A stretch of DNA of 64,000 bases from DASZBX01 sp035943635 (GCA_035943635.1 DASZBX010000064.1:1-64000); one strand, 5' to 3'; shown: positions 1 to 9,642, counted from the first letter of the stretch. Numbers and translations are program-made. Notes: a model not told the origin generated them from the sequence alone.

Positions 1-43
1 GGTGGTTGAAGGGGTCTGCGCGACTCTCGCGCAAAGCTGGGGC

Positions 44-238
44 TGTGTCGGATCGGGATCCTCGGTGGCCCAGGCGGAACGAAGACAGCCACGCCGGACA
101 GGTCCTGTCAACTCCCGCACCCAACCCACAACCACCGCGAGTAGATCTCCCAAAGTACCTGGCCCGGGAGTTGATAGGGCCTGTCCGGTGTGGCAGGCTC
201 CGGGCCGCCTGGGCCACCGAGGATCCCGATCCGACACA
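44..238. repeat. Long inverted repeat (about 195 bp hairpin)
   Basis: Positions 44-77 and 205-238 are perfect 34-bp inverted repeats. Inside them 88-117 and 165-194 form a second, 30-bp arm with three differences. The arms are separated by a 10x10 internal loop and a 47-nt apical loop. All three inner differences are G/T pairs that would stay paired as G-U in a plus-strand RNA. No transposase or clear target duplication is visible. It could be a MITE-like remnant, a structured RNA or a terminator. Confidence 0.7.
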
Positions 239-529
239 CCCAAAAGGTAACCCACCACCCAAATAAACTGACCCATGAGGATCCTTGGGGGTTCCTGGCC
301 CGCCGGAGGCATAGCAGTAGACGTAAGCTGATATGGCGGCGCAACGCCAGAACAAACCCGAATGGCGCTCCCGAAGGCCGCATGACAGTAGTCGCATACG
401 TGCGAGCTCGTGCGACCAGCACCCCTCGCCGCGACCGTCACCCGCCCGCCGCAGCCATCACCCCCAGCCGCGAAAATCACCTGCATACCCACACCCGCAC
501 ACCCCCGGCGCGGTCCAAGCATCAATGTA
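239..529. other. Intergenic, no gene seen
   Basis: Between the inverted repeat and the stop codon of the SpoIIE-type phosphatase gene I see no coding frame with a credible start, and no tRNA or recognisable regulatory element. Composition is mixed, with a slightly AT-richer patch around 250-350. Confidence 0.5.
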
Positions 530-3500
530 TCAAAGGACAGTCAGCTCAGCCCAGACAATCTTGCCGCTCTCCGTCGGGCGCACACCCCAACGTTTAGCCA
601 TCGTCGACACAATGACCAGCCCCCGATGCCGCTCATCATCCTCGCCGGCCGCGGTCGGCCTGACCAGGCGCCCATCGCCGTCCGCCACCTCGATCAGCAT
701 GCTCTGATCTCGCTGCCGCAGCGTGAGGGCGAGCGGCGTGCCCGCATGTTCGGCTGCGTTGTTGACTAGTTCGCTGGCCACTGAGATGACCGAGTCGGTG
801 AAGTCCTCAGCCTCCCAAGAAGCCAGAGTACTGCGAATAAATCCGCGAGCAGTGCGCGCGGCCTCCAGCGTCGGCGGCAAATCCAGCTGCGCAGACCGGG
901 CCGAGCCGGGCTGGACCGTGATGAGCAGCAGCGCCACATCATCATGTTCCTCCCCGGTGATGAGAGTGCTGATGAGATGCTTACAGCTCTCCTGCGCGCC
1001 GACCATCACCCCGGGAGCGGAAAGGTCGGCCATGACGTCGCGCAGTTCGCCCAACCGGTCGGCCAGCGACTGATCCCGGCACTCGACCAAACCGTCCGTG
1101 TACAGCAGAAGCCTGCTACCGGCGGGCATCGGCCGGATCGCCTCGGAGAACACGGCCCGGTCCACGCCCAGCGGCATGCCCAGGTTGGCCTCCAGCAACG
1201 TCACCTTGCCATCCGGCGTGGTCAGCAACGGCGGCAGGTGCCCGGCATTGGACCAGCGCACAGTACTCTCAGCCGGATCGAAGACCGCATACACGCACGT
1301 CGCGATCTGGTCGTCCGGCAACTGGCACACCAGCCGGTTGAGCTGATCCAGGATCTGCGCCGGCGGCAGATCCATCACCGCGTACGCCTGAATCGCGGCG
1401 CGAAGCTGGCCCATCACGGCGGCCGCCTCGATGCCGCGGCCCATGACATCGCCTATCACCAGAGCCACCCGGTCCGACGAGAGGGCGATGACGTCGAACC
1501 AGTCGCCACCCACCCGGGACCCTTGCTCGCCGGGCATATAGCTCGACGCGACCTCCAAATCGCCCATCTGCTCGGGCGTGGTCGGCAACAGCGAGTGTTG
1601 CAGCGTTATGGCGGTGGCGCGCTCGCGGCGGTACAGGCGGGCGTTGTCCATGGCGCTGGCGGCCTGCGCGGCCACGCCCTTGGCCAGCTGTTCGTCGCGT
1701 TCGGTGAAGACGCCGATGTCGGGATGGCCGAAGTAGAACGAGCCCAGGATCTCGCCGCTGGCGGCGGTCACCGGGACGGCCAGGTACGAGCGGACCGGCG
1801 GGTGCCCGGGCGGCACGCTCTGCTGGTTGCCAGGAGGATAGGTCCCCGCCGATGCCGATGCCGACAGATTGCGCGGCATCGTGTACGACTGGGCCGGGTT
1901 GGGCACGCCATATCCGGGGTCTGCGAATCCCGACTGCGCCGAACCCGGATCACCGGCGCCGGGCTGGAAATTGCCTGAGCGTTCGTACCCTGTTCGACCA
2001 GAACCGGGTTGTGCGTAACGACTCTGTTCGTATACTGATCCAGACGACGGATCCGGACTCGCAAGCCCCGCTCCGTCCGGGAACAGCCCAGGCTGGCCGG
2101 GATCGCCCTGCAACGGGCCGGGCCGCCCGGGCAGAGCAAGCGGCGGATACGCGCTGCCAGCGCCGCGCAGCATCTCCTCGGCCACGTCCGCCAACCGGAT
2201 CGTGCTGCTGATCAGCGCCCCAGAACTGAGCAACCCGGCGGCGCGCGGCAGCGGGAACTGGTCGAAGGAGTCCGGCGGCAGTCCGGCCAGCGCGTACTTG
2301 ACCTGGCTCTGTCCATCCGTCTCGCGCACGCTGTAGAAGAACGCGCCGAACCGCGCCCCGACCACGCTCGTCGCCGCCTCGATCGCGGTGCGCACGAGCT
2401 TGCTCAGGTCCAACTGTTTCGCAAGGGTCTGACCGACCGAGTACAGCGTCTCGATGATCCGCGCCTCCTGGGCCAGCCTCGCCCGGTGGTCGCGCAGCGC
2501 GGCCTCGACCGACGGGCGCGGTTTGACCTGCCAGCCGCCCTCGCCGCGGCCGTCGCTGCGCGGCGGGGGCGAGCTGTCCCGGTCCTGCGCCGTGAACAGC
2601 CGCTGCGCGGTACGTTCGCCGGTGTCGCCCGGGCGGTCCGACAGGCGGTCGGTGGTGCGGTCGGCGGCCCGGTGTTCGCCCTCGTGTGGCAGAACCCTGC
2701 CTACCGGTCCGGCCGGTTCGAACAACGGCGCCGAGGAGAGCGGGCCGAGCAGCGTGTGCAGGGACTGGACCAGCGGCCGGAACGCGATGGACGCGTCGGC
2801 CGGCAGCGGCGCCCGGGAGAAGAGCACCAGGGTGAACGCCTCGCCGCTGGGCAGCAGGCCGCCCAATCCCAGCGCCGCGGTCACGCCGTGCTGGGCGGTC
2901 AGCCACTGGGCCGGGACCAGCGGGGATCCGGCCGCCGGGGACACCGGGTGCACGGCCAGCCTGGTCCGGCCGTCCTGTTCTCTGGGCAGGCCGGTCGCGC
3001 CGACCAGGTCGCCGAGCACGGTCAGCACCAGCGGCACCCGCTCCAGCACCTCCGGGCCGTTCAGCGGCAGCGCCTGGTGGTTGAGTGACGCACGCCGGTC
3101 GGTCCAGGACGGGCGTTCGCCGTCGGTGGCCAACAGGGCCAGGCACGGGGTGTTGGCCAGTCCGGCCCGCTGCGTCGCCGGGCCCTGAATCACCGGCGGC
3201 TGTGACTGCTGCGGCGGCGGCGGCAGCGTCGGCTGGGTGGGGGCGAACATGGGAGCGGCCGTGCCGTGCCGCGACACAGTACCCTGCGTCCCGGGGTACG
3301 GTTCGTCGTCATGGCGCGGGCCGGTCACGCGGGAGACAGTGGCCTGGTTCGGGTCCGCCGCGGAGCGGGTGACCGGCGGGATCAGTCCGGGCGGGCCCAG
3401 CGGGATGCCGGGGCCGACCACGTCCTGGGTGGCCGTGTCCGGCCCGGGGGAGTAACGGCCCGAACGTCTGTTCACAAGACTCTGCGGCGCCGCTCCGGCG

Positions 3501-3964
3501 CCCACGCCCTGAAGCACGTCCGGTCCCGTATCGGCGCCCTCAGGCGCCCCCGCGCCCTCGTGCGCGCCCTGCGCCGGGTCCACTGCCGGCACAGCCGCCG
3601 GCTCCACGCCCGGGGCCTCGCCGAGCCGGGCCAGCACGAACGAGCGCAGCTGTACGGTCAGGGACTCCCACACGCAGGTCTGGAAGATGCGGACGAGGAC
3701 CACGGCGCTCTCGCCGGTCCCGTCGGTGAAGGCCGCCCGGATGATCGCGGTCGCCCGCTGGGCCGCGGTCTCCGCGCACCAGGTCCGGCCGCCGGCGTTC
3801 CCCGTGGTGGCGGCCTCGACGATCGCGGCCGCGGCGGCGGCGATCCGGGTCGGGGAGTACACCTCGGCGGCCGGGTCCGGGCCGCCCGGGCCGCCCGGCG
3901 CGAAGTACCGCGGCGGCCCCGGGCGCGCGGCAGCTGACTCGTCGTGCTCCGGGCGCGGCTCCAC
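530..3964 (-). CDS. GAF / SpoIIE-type PP2C phosphatase with C-terminal HATPase domain
   Basis: Predicted 1144-aa signalling protein. Residues about 490-770 form a GAF-type sensor. About 790-1000 is a SpoIIE/RsbU PP2C phosphatase, with GGDWFDV, GDVMGRG and TDGLVE marking the metal-binding acidic residues. About 1010-1144 is an anti-sigma-type HATPase (ELVNNAAEHA). The family dephosphorylates anti-anti-sigma factors, and the ATPase module can act as the opposing kinase, so both arms of a partner switch may sit in one protein. The first 480 residues are mostly low-complexity, and a Gly/Gln/Tyr/Pro-rich stretch of roughly 100 residues interrupts the GAF domain. The start is GTG with AAGGA upstream (CGTAAGGAACG). 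It is a single-gene unit, and its partner anti-sigma proteins are not in the window. Confidence 0.9.
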   Translation of the reverse strand: MEPRPEHDESAAARPGPPRYFAPGGPGGPDPAAEVYSPTRIAAAAAAIVEAATTGNAGGRTWCAETAAQRATAIIRAAFTDGTGESAVVLVRIFQTCVWESLTVQLRSFVLARLGEAPGVEPAAVPAVDPAQGAHEGAGAPEGADTGPDVLQGVGAGAAPQSLVNRRSGRYSPGPDTATQDVVGPGIPLGPPGLIPPVTRSAADPNQATVSRVTGPRHDDEPYPGTQGTVSRHGTAAPMFAPTQPTLPPPPQQSQPPVIQGPATQRAGLANTPCLALLATDGERPSWTDRRASLNHQALPLNGPEVLERVPLVLTVLGDLVGATGLPREQDGRTRLAVHPVSPAAGSPLVPAQWLTAQHGVTAALGLGGLLPSGEAFTLVLFSRAPLPADASIAFRPLVQSLHTLLGPLSSAPLFEPAGPVGRVLPHEGEHRAADRTTDRLSDRPGDTGERTAQRLFTAQDRDSSPPPRSDGRGEGGWQVKPRPSVEAALRDHRARLAQEARIIETLYSVGQTLAKQLDLSKLVRTAIEAATSVVGARFGAFFYSVRETDGQSQVKYALAGLPPDSFDQFPLPRAAGLLSSGALISSTIRLADVAEEMLRGAGSAYPPLALPGRPGPLQGDPGQPGLFPDGAGLASPDPSSGSVYEQSRYAQPGSGRTGYERSGNFQPGAGDPGSAQSGFADPGYGVPNPAQSYTMPRNLSASASAGTYPPGNQQSVPPGHPPVRSYLAVPVTAASGEILGSFYFGHPDIGVFTERDEQLAKGVAAQAASAMDNARLYRRERATAITLQHSLLPTTPEQMGDLEVASSYMPGEQGSRVGGDWFDVIALSSDRVALVIGDVMGRGIEAAAVMGQLRAAIQAYAVMDLPPAQILDQLNRLVCQLPDDQIATCVYAVFDPAESTVRWSNAGHLPPLLTTPDGKVTLLEANLGMPLGVDRAVFSEAIRPMPAGSRLLLYTDGLVECRDQSLADRLGELRDVMADLSAPGVMVGAQESCKHLISTLITGEEHDDVALLLITVQPGSARSAQLDLPPTLEAARTARGFIRSTLASWEAEDFTDSVISVASELVNNAAEHAGTPLALTLRQRDQSMLIEVADGDGRLVRPTAAGEDDERHRGLVIVSTMAKRWGVRPTESGKIVWAELTVL

Positions 3965-4145
3965 GTTGTCGTTCCTTACGCTGACGGGCGATACCGGCGG
4001 GCACAGCCGAAGGTCAAGATCTGCTGTGCCCGCTTCCCATCATTGCGCCGATCGGGCGGAATTGTGAGGTGTTTGGGGATAAAACCGTCAGGAGGAGTCA
4101 TGATGCGTTGTCCGCGCCCTCGCCCGTGCCCGGGAACACGGCTGC

Positions 4146-4685
4146 TCAAGACTCGGCGATGACTGTTCCGAGCCGTTCCAGCTTCGTGATGATGAGGTCG
4201 TACTCCTCCTCGCCCAGGGCCTTGCGCACGTTGCGCTCCAGGGCCCGGATCCGGCGCTTGGCGGTGTCGAAGACCTCCTGGCCGGTGGGGGTGACGGTGG
4301 TCGCGATCACCCGTCCGGCCCCCGGGTGCGAGGTGCGGGTGATGTAGCCCTTGCGCTCGAGCGCGGCGACCAGGCCGACCATGGCCTGCGGGGTGACCTG
4401 GACGGAGCGGGCCAGCGTGGCCGAGGAGGCGGTCTTGAGCTGGACCAGGGCCTGGAGCACGCCGTACTGGGCCTCGGTCAGGTCCACCTCGTCGAGCACC
4501 ATGTCGACCTGGCGGCCGAGCTCCCGGGTGCTGCGGGTGAGCAACCAGGACAAGTAGGCGCTCTGCGGCCGGTAGTTGGCCTCCTGCGCACGAACCTGCT
4601 CGGCCTCGGCCACCGCCCGGGCCCGGCGGGCCGAGCGGCCGCCGGAAGCCGGCAGCAGGGATTGCTTCTTCGTCGCGGAACTCAT
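4146..4685 (-). CDS. MarR-family transcriptional regulator
   Basis: Predicted 179-aa winged-helix regulator. The first 45 residues are basic and Ala-rich. The MarR core follows, with TEAQYGVLQAL, the recognition region SVQVTPQAMVGLVAALERKG and the wing ending in TPTGQEVF. The start ATG is preceded by GAAGGGG. It lies alone, about 180 bp downstream of the SpoIIE-type gene start on the same strand. The 280 bp before it are unusually AT-rich and hold a small inverted repeat that might be its own operator. The ligand and targets cannot be inferred. Confidence 0.85.
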   Translation of the reverse strand: MSSATKKQSLLPASGGRSARRARAVAEAEQVRAQEANYRPQSAYLSWLLTRSTRELGRQVDMVLDEVDLTEAQYGVLQALVQLKTASSATLARSVQVTPQAMVGLVAALERKGYITRTSHPGAGRVIATTVTPTGQEVFDTAKRRIRALERNVRKALGEEEYDLIITKLERLGTVIAES

Positions 4686-4787
4686 TGTTGACCCCTTCGA
4701 ATCCTGATAACATGCCCCGCTCGAACTGCCCGGGTTATCCCGTGCCTTATGTAGCGGCGGTGTCGCCGCGGCATCGTCACAGAGCAT

Positions 4788-4805
4788 TGCTGTCTCTACA
4801 CAGCA
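4788..4805. promoter_or_regulatory. Possible MarR operator (TGCTGT-N6-ACAGCA)
   Basis: An 18-bp inverted repeat, TGCTGT/ACAGCA with a 6-bp spacer, lies 103 bp upstream of the MarR start in an AT-rich island (about 4785-4862) that contrasts with the GC-rich surroundings. Size and position suit autoregulation by a MarR dimer, but this is inference from position alone. Confidence 0.3.
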
Positions 4806-4965
4806 TGATAAACCCGAATGGAGCAATCAGGAAACACAATCGGAAAAAACTATTGATGATATGGCCGCCCGCCTGCGCCAGGCCTCGCCAGATCTTGACA
4901 GTGGGAGAGTAGACAACGGATGTCATCCCCTGGGTCCCGCACCGATCTGACGAGGCGTCAGGATT

Positions 4966-5967
4966 CTAACCAGCGTGGATTCCCCACCGGTGGACGCAGT
5001 CCGCGCCCGGCGCGAGCCGGATCAGATCCGTCTTGCTGTTGAACGCGTCGGGCGGACAGCTCATCGGTTCGACCGCCACGGCGACCCGGTGCCCGTCCCC
5101 GTCCAGCGGGTCCGCGGTGAAGATCTGGATCCAGTCCAGACCCCGGTCCAGCCACAGCGTCACGGCCCCGCCGCCCGGCTCGGTCACCCGCACCCGGCCG
5201 AACCCGTCCAGCTCCCGCTGCAGCCCGCAGTAGGCCGTGTCCAGCTGCGCGCCGGCCAGCGGGCGGGTGTCGCGGAAGTCGAACCCTGTCCCGTCCACGT
5301 CGGCCAGCCCGGTCGGCAGCATTCTGTCGTCCACGGTCACCCGGACCCCGGCCGGCAGGTGCAGGCTCCACTCGTCCACCGCGCCCGCGCCGGTCTTCCT
5401 GCCAGGGGTCAGATACGGGTGCGCGGCCATGCCGTACGGCGCGTCGTCCCCGCCGAGGTTGACCGCGGTCACCTCCACCGCGAGTCCGGCCTCGGATACC
5501 GAGTACGTCGCGGTCAGCTCCAGCGTGTGCGGGTAGCCGGGGTGCGGGTGCAGGGTGACGGCCAGGGACACCCGGTCCGCATCATGCGCGATCAGCCGCC
5601 AGGGCATCCACCGGGTCAGCCCGTGGATGGCGTTGTCCTTGGCCGGCTCGGACAGGTCCAGCTGCCGGGTCGCGCCGTCGAACTCGTACCGCCCGTCGGC
5701 GACCCGGTTGGGCCAGGGCGCGAGCAGCTGCCCGGACCCGGCGTGCACGGCCTGCTCGGCCGGGTAGGTCCAGATCAAAGGGTAGCGTCCGCTCTCGGCC
5801 GGACCGGGCCCGTCGCCCAGGCCGCCGACCCCGGGGTCGGCCTCCAGGCTGCGCAGGCCCGCGCCGACCTCGGTGACCACGGCGTGGTAGCCGCCGCCGT
5901 CGATCGCGAACTGGGTTCCGGTGGGATTCGCGGCCGCCCGGGCCGGGTCGGGCTGTGTCACGTTCAT
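4966..5967 (-). CDS. Aldose 1-epimerase family protein
   Basis: Predicted 333-aa GalM-like mutarotase, which interconverts alpha and beta anomers of sugars in the cytoplasm. Conserved active-site pieces are visible: the substrate-site Arg in APWPNRVADGRYEFDG, His in NAIHGL, His in GMAAHPYL and the catalytic Glu in VAVEPMSCPPDAFN. Length is normal for the family. The ATG chosen (MNVTQPDP) gives a family-like N-terminus, and the ribosome site is weak (GTAGAG). It is divergent from the phosphatidyltransferase gene, with no sugar operon around it, so the substrate is unknown. Confidence 0.88.
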   Translation of the reverse strand: MNVTQPDPARAAANPTGTQFAIDGGGYHAVVTEVGAGLRSLEADPGVGGLGDGPGPAESGRYPLIWTYPAEQAVHAGSGQLLAPWPNRVADGRYEFDGATRQLDLSEPAKDNAIHGLTRWMPWRLIAHDADRVSLAVTLHPHPGYPHTLELTATYSVSEAGLAVEVTAVNLGGDDAPYGMAAHPYLTPGRKTGAGAVDEWSLHLPAGVRVTVDDRMLPTGLADVDGTGFDFRDTRPLAGAQLDTAYCGLQRELDGFGRVRVTEPGGGAVTLWLDRGLDWIQIFTADPLDGDGHRVAVAVEPMSCPPDAFNSKTDLIRLAPGADCVHRWGIHAG

Positions 5968-6343
5968 GGGCGAATACTCTACCCATATCCGGATTGGAAT
6001 TCGCCGCGGCTCGTCACGTCGGCGGGACATTCGGGTGCATCGCCGGCCGGACAGACCAGCCGCCCGGCCGCGCACCAAGGGGGGAGAAGTACGCGGACCG
6101 AGCGGCTGGCAGTGTTCATACCGTGCACAGGACCGACGTTCGTATGCGACTCGCGGTCCCGGTGACGCTCACGCTACGGCCGACCCGAGGTCCATCGGAA
6201 GGCCGCGGCGCGGTGCTTGACCCAAGCTTTGCCGACTTTGCCCCGTGTTGATCCCCCGGCACACCGGCCGGGCCGCAGGCGGTCCGACCGGCCCGGACGA
6301 CCCGGGTGGCACCGGCCCGAACCCACCCCCTAAGCTCGCCGAC
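5968..6343. other. Divergent intergenic region
   Basis: This 376-bp gap separates the leftward aldose epimerase gene from the rightward phosphatidyltransferase gene. It must hold both promoters. The only recognisable piece is the TAAGCT hexamer at 6331-6336. I see no other gene. Confidence 0.5.
6331..6336 (+). promoter_or_regulatory. -10-like hexamer TAAGCT, probably leaderless transcript
   Basis: TAAGCT fits the actinobacterial TAnnnT -10 pattern. It ends 7 bases before the ATG at 6344, so transcription would start at or next to the start codon. No ribosome-binding site precedes that ATG, in keeping with a leaderless mRNA. Confidence 0.4.
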
Positions 6344-6964
6344 ATGACCGAACAGCCCGCCGCCGAGCCGCCCGCCCCCGAGGTCGGGGACCGGATCGTG
6401 ACGATCCCCAACGCGCTCAGCGCCCTGCGTCTGCTCGGCGTGCCGCTGTTCCTCTGGCTGGTCCTGCGCCCGGTCTGGCACGGCCCGAAGGAGGACGGCT
6501 GGGCGGTGGGCATCCTGATGGTGGCCGGCTTCACCGACTACCTCGACGGCAAGCTCGCCCGCGCGCTGGGCCAGACCAGCCGGCTCGGCCAGGTGCTGGA
6601 CCCGGCCGCCGACCGGCTCTACATCCTGGCCACCCTGATCGGCCTGGCCGCCCGGCACATCATCCCGTGGTGGCTGCTGGTCGTGCTCGTCGGCCGGGAC
6701 GTCGCCCTGCTGTTCGTGGTCCCCACGCTCAAGCGCCTGGGCCTGCGCCTGGGCCTGCTGCCGGTGCACCTGACCGGCAAGGCGGCCACCTTCAACCTGC
6801 TCTACGCCTTCCCGTTGTTGCTGCTCGGAGACGGTTCCGGGTGGCTGCACACGACCGCGGACGTGGTCGGCTGGGCCTTCGCCATCTGGGGCACCGTGCT
6901 GTACTGGCTGGCCGGCGGGATCTATGTCGCGCAGGTGCGCCGGCTGGCGCGACAATACGGGTGA
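6344..6964 (+). CDS. CDP-alcohol phosphatidyltransferase family protein
   Basis: Predicted 206-aa integral membrane enzyme that transfers a phosphatidyl group from CDP-diacylglycerol to an alcohol acceptor. The signature D-x2-D-G-x2-A-R-x8-G-x3-D-x3-D is complete, from DYLDGKLAR to VLDPAADR. Several hydrophobic segments follow (IIPWWLLVVLV, YAFPLLLLG, WAFAIWGTVLYWLAGG). It resembles PgsA-like paralogues of actinobacteria, but the acceptor (glycerol phosphate, inositol phosphate or other) cannot be told from the sequence. The likely leaderless start lies next to a TAAGCT hexamer. Confidence 0.88.
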   Translation: MTEQPAAEPPAPEVGDRIVTIPNALSALRLLGVPLFLWLVLRPVWHGPKEDGWAVGILMVAGFTDYLDGKLARALGQTSRLGQVLDPAADRLYILATLIGLAARHIIPWWLLVVLVGRDVALLFVVPTLKRLGLRLGLLPVHLTGKAATFNLLYAFPLLLLGDGSGWLHTTADVVGWAFAIWGTVLYWLAGGIYVAQVRRLARQYG

Positions 6965-7112
6965 ACGTGACCTTGCACTCATTGTTTCAGCCGAATAGTC
7001 ACCTCATGTCTGGGCATGGGTAGGGCGAGCTTCGCGGCATATCGCGATGCTGCTTTATTCACGAGGATTTCGGGCGCGGGCGGTCCGTGCCAAGAGGAGA
7101 TGGGCGAAACAG

Positions 7113-9608
7113 ATGAGGGCTGTCGTGATGGCGGGCGGAGAGGGCACCCGCCTGCGGCCGATGACGGCGTCCATGCCCAAGCCACTGCTGCCGGTGGTGA
7201 ACAGGCCGATCATGGAACACGTGCTGAACCTGCTCAAACGGCACGGTCTGACCGAGACGGTGGTGACCGTCCAGTTCCTCGCGTCGCTGGTGCGCAACTA
7301 CTTCGGCGACGGCGAAGAAATGGGCATGGTCCTGCACTACGCGAACGAGGACACCCCGCTGGGCACGGCGGGCTCGGTCAAGAACGCCGAGAACTACCTG
7401 GCCGGGGAGCCCTTCCTGGTCATCTCCGGAGACGCGCTGACCGACTTCGACCTGACCGCGCTGATCAAGTTCCACCAGGAACGCCAGGCGCTGGTCACCG
7501 TCTGCCTGACCCGGGTCCCGGACCCGCTGGAGTTCGGCATCACGATCACCGACGAGGAGGGCCGGGTCGAGCGCTTCCTGGAGAAGCCGACCTGGGGCCA
7601 GGTCTTCTCCGACACCGTCAACACCGGCATCTACGTCATGCAGCCGGAGGTGCTCAACTACATCGGCGTGGGCGAGAACGCCGACTGGTCCAGCGACGTC
7701 TTCCCGCAGCTGCTGCGCGAGGGCCTGCCGGTGTACGGCTACGTGGCCGAGGGCTACTGGGAGGACGTCGGCACGCACGAGTCCTACCAGAAGGCCCAGG
7801 CCGACGTGCTCACCGGCAAGGTGGACGCGCACATCGACGGCTTCGAGACCGCCCCCGGGATCTGGGTGGCCGAGGGCGCCGAGATCGACTCCGACGCGAT
7901 CCTGCTCGGCCCCTGCTACATCGGGGACTACGCCAAGATCGAGGCGGGCGCGGAGATCCGCGAGCACACCGTGATCGGGTCCAACGTGATCGTCAAGACC
8001 GGGGCCTTCCTGCACCGGGCGACCGTGCACAACAACGTGTACATCGGCCGCCAGGCGAACCTGCGCGGCTGCGTGATCGGCAAGAACACCGACGTGATGC
8101 GCGCGGCCCGGATAGAGGAGGGCGTGGTCGTCGGGGACGAGTGCCTGATCGAGGAGGAGTCGATCCTCGGCCCCGGGGTGCGGATCTACCCGTTCAAGAC
8201 GATCGAGGCCGGCGCGGTGGTCAACACCGACGTGATCTGGGAGCAGCGCAGCGCCCGCTCGCTGTTCGGCCCGCGCGGGGTCAGCGGCGTGATGAACGTG
8301 GAGATCACCCCCGAGCTCGCCGTCCGGCTGGCCGGCGCCTACGCCACCACCCTGCGCAAGGGCGCGACCGTGACCGCCTCCCGGGACGGGTCCCGGGCCG
8401 CCCGCGCGCTCAAGCGGGCGGTGATCGCGGCGCTGACCTCCAGCGCGCTCAACGTCCGGGACCTGGAGTGCGTGCCGATGCCGGTGGCCCGGCTGGAGAC
8501 CGCCCGGGGCACCGCCGGCGGCGTCGCGATACGCACGACCCCCGGCGTGCCGGACTGCGTGGAGATCTCCTTCCTGGACTCCACCGGCGCGGACCTGTCC
8601 CTGGCCGGCCAGCGCAAACTGGACCGGGTCTACTCCCGGGCCGAGTTCCGCCGGGCCTTCCCGGGCGAGATCGGGGACCTGGGCACCCCCTCCCGGATCT
8701 TCGAGAGCTACGTGCAGGAGCTGCTGAGCCGGGTGGACACCACCGGCGTGGTCGAGTCCGGGCTCAAGGTGGTGGTGGACGCCGGCGGCGGGGCCGCGGC
8801 CCTGGTGCTCCCGGCCCTGCTCGGCCGGCTCGGGGTCGAGGCGTTCACCGTGAACACCGGCACCAACGAGGCGCACCCGACCGAGTCGGAGGCCGAGCAG
8901 GCCACCGCTCTGCGCCGGCTCGGCGCCCTGGTGGCCTCGTCCAAGGCGGCCTTCGGGGTCCGGTTCGACCCGGTCGGCGAGCGGATCTGGCTGGTGGACG
9001 AGACCGGCGCCCGGATCGACGACGGCCGGGCCCTGCTGGTCCTGATGGACCTGGTCGCGGCGGAGAACCGGGGCGGGCGGATGGCCCTGCCGGTGACCAC
9101 CACCCGGATCGCCGAACGGGTGACCAAGTTCCACCAGGTCGGCGTCGACTGGGTCTCCACCGCCCCGGACGACCTGACCCGGGCCTGCGCCGCCGGCGGG
9201 GTGGTGTTCGGCGGGGACGGCAAGGGCGGGTTCGTGATCCCCGAGTTCCACGCCGCGCTGGACGGGATCGCGGCCTTCACCCGGCTGCTCGGCCTGGTCG
9301 CCCGGACCCACCTGACCCTGTCCCAGATAGACGCGCGGATCCCGGTGGCGTACGTGCGCCGGCTCGACCTGCCCACCCCGTGGGCGGCCAAGGGCATGGT
9401 GATGCGCACGGTGGTCGAGGCGGCCGAGAACCGGACCCTGGACACCACCGACGGGGTGCGCATCGTCGAACCCGACGGCCGGTGGATCCTGGTCCTGCCG
9501 GACCCGGCCGAGGCGGTCACCCACCTGTGGGCCGAGGGCCCGGATCCGGACACCGCGGACGAACTGCTCGCATTGTGGGCCGCGGTGGTGGACCAGGCCG
9601 GTCACTGA
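7113..9608 (+). CDS. Mannose-1-phosphate guanylyltransferase / phosphomutase-like fusion
   Basis: Predicted 831-aa protein with three parts. Residues 1-240 are a nucleotidyltransferase (MAGGEGTRLRPMT, SMPKPLLPV, ISGDALTDFD). About 250-350 are left-handed beta-helix hexapeptides. About 370-830 are an alpha-D-phosphohexomutase-like region. The first part should make an NDP-sugar, most likely GDP-mannose, for glycan or lipid mannosylation. In the mutase part the usual phosphoserine loop TASHNP is replaced by RTTPGVPD, so phosphomutase activity is doubtful, whereas the metal loop survives in altered form (FGGDGKGGF). The start ATG follows GAGGAG at a rather long spacing. Confidence 0.85.
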   Translation: MRAVVMAGGEGTRLRPMTASMPKPLLPVVNRPIMEHVLNLLKRHGLTETVVTVQFLASLVRNYFGDGEEMGMVLHYANEDTPLGTAGSVKNAENYLAGEPFLVISGDALTDFDLTALIKFHQERQALVTVCLTRVPDPLEFGITITDEEGRVERFLEKPTWGQVFSDTVNTGIYVMQPEVLNYIGVGENADWSSDVFPQLLREGLPVYGYVAEGYWEDVGTHESYQKAQADVLTGKVDAHIDGFETAPGIWVAEGAEIDSDAILLGPCYIGDYAKIEAGAEIREHTVIGSNVIVKTGAFLHRATVHNNVYIGRQANLRGCVIGKNTDVMRAARIEEGVVVGDECLIEEESILGPGVRIYPFKTIEAGAVVNTDVIWEQRSARSLFGPRGVSGVMNVEITPELAVRLAGAYATTLRKGATVTASRDGSRAARALKRAVIAALTSSALNVRDLECVPMPVARLETARGTAGGVAIRTTPGVPDCVEISFLDSTGADLSLAGQRKLDRVYSRAEFRRAFPGEIGDLGTPSRIFESYVQELLSRVDTTGVVESGLKVVVDAGGGAAALVLPALLGRLGVEAFTVNTGTNEAHPTESEAEQATALRRLGALVASSKAAFGVRFDPVGERIWLVDETGARIDDGRALLVLMDLVAAENRGGRMALPVTTTRIAERVTKFHQVGVDWVSTAPDDLTRACAAGGVVFGGDGKGGFVIPEFHAALDGIAAFTRLLGLVARTHLTLSQIDARIPVAYVRRLDLPTPWAAKGMVMRTVVEAAENRTLDTTDGVRIVEPDGRWILVLPDPAEAVTHLWAEGPDPDTADELLALWAAVVDQAGH

Positions 9609-9642
9609 ACTGCTACAGCGGTCACCGAACCGGGACAATCGA

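Noticed and set aside
7059..9638. Antisense frame of about 860 codons
   Set aside because: Mirror of the guanylyltransferase gene; composition-driven.
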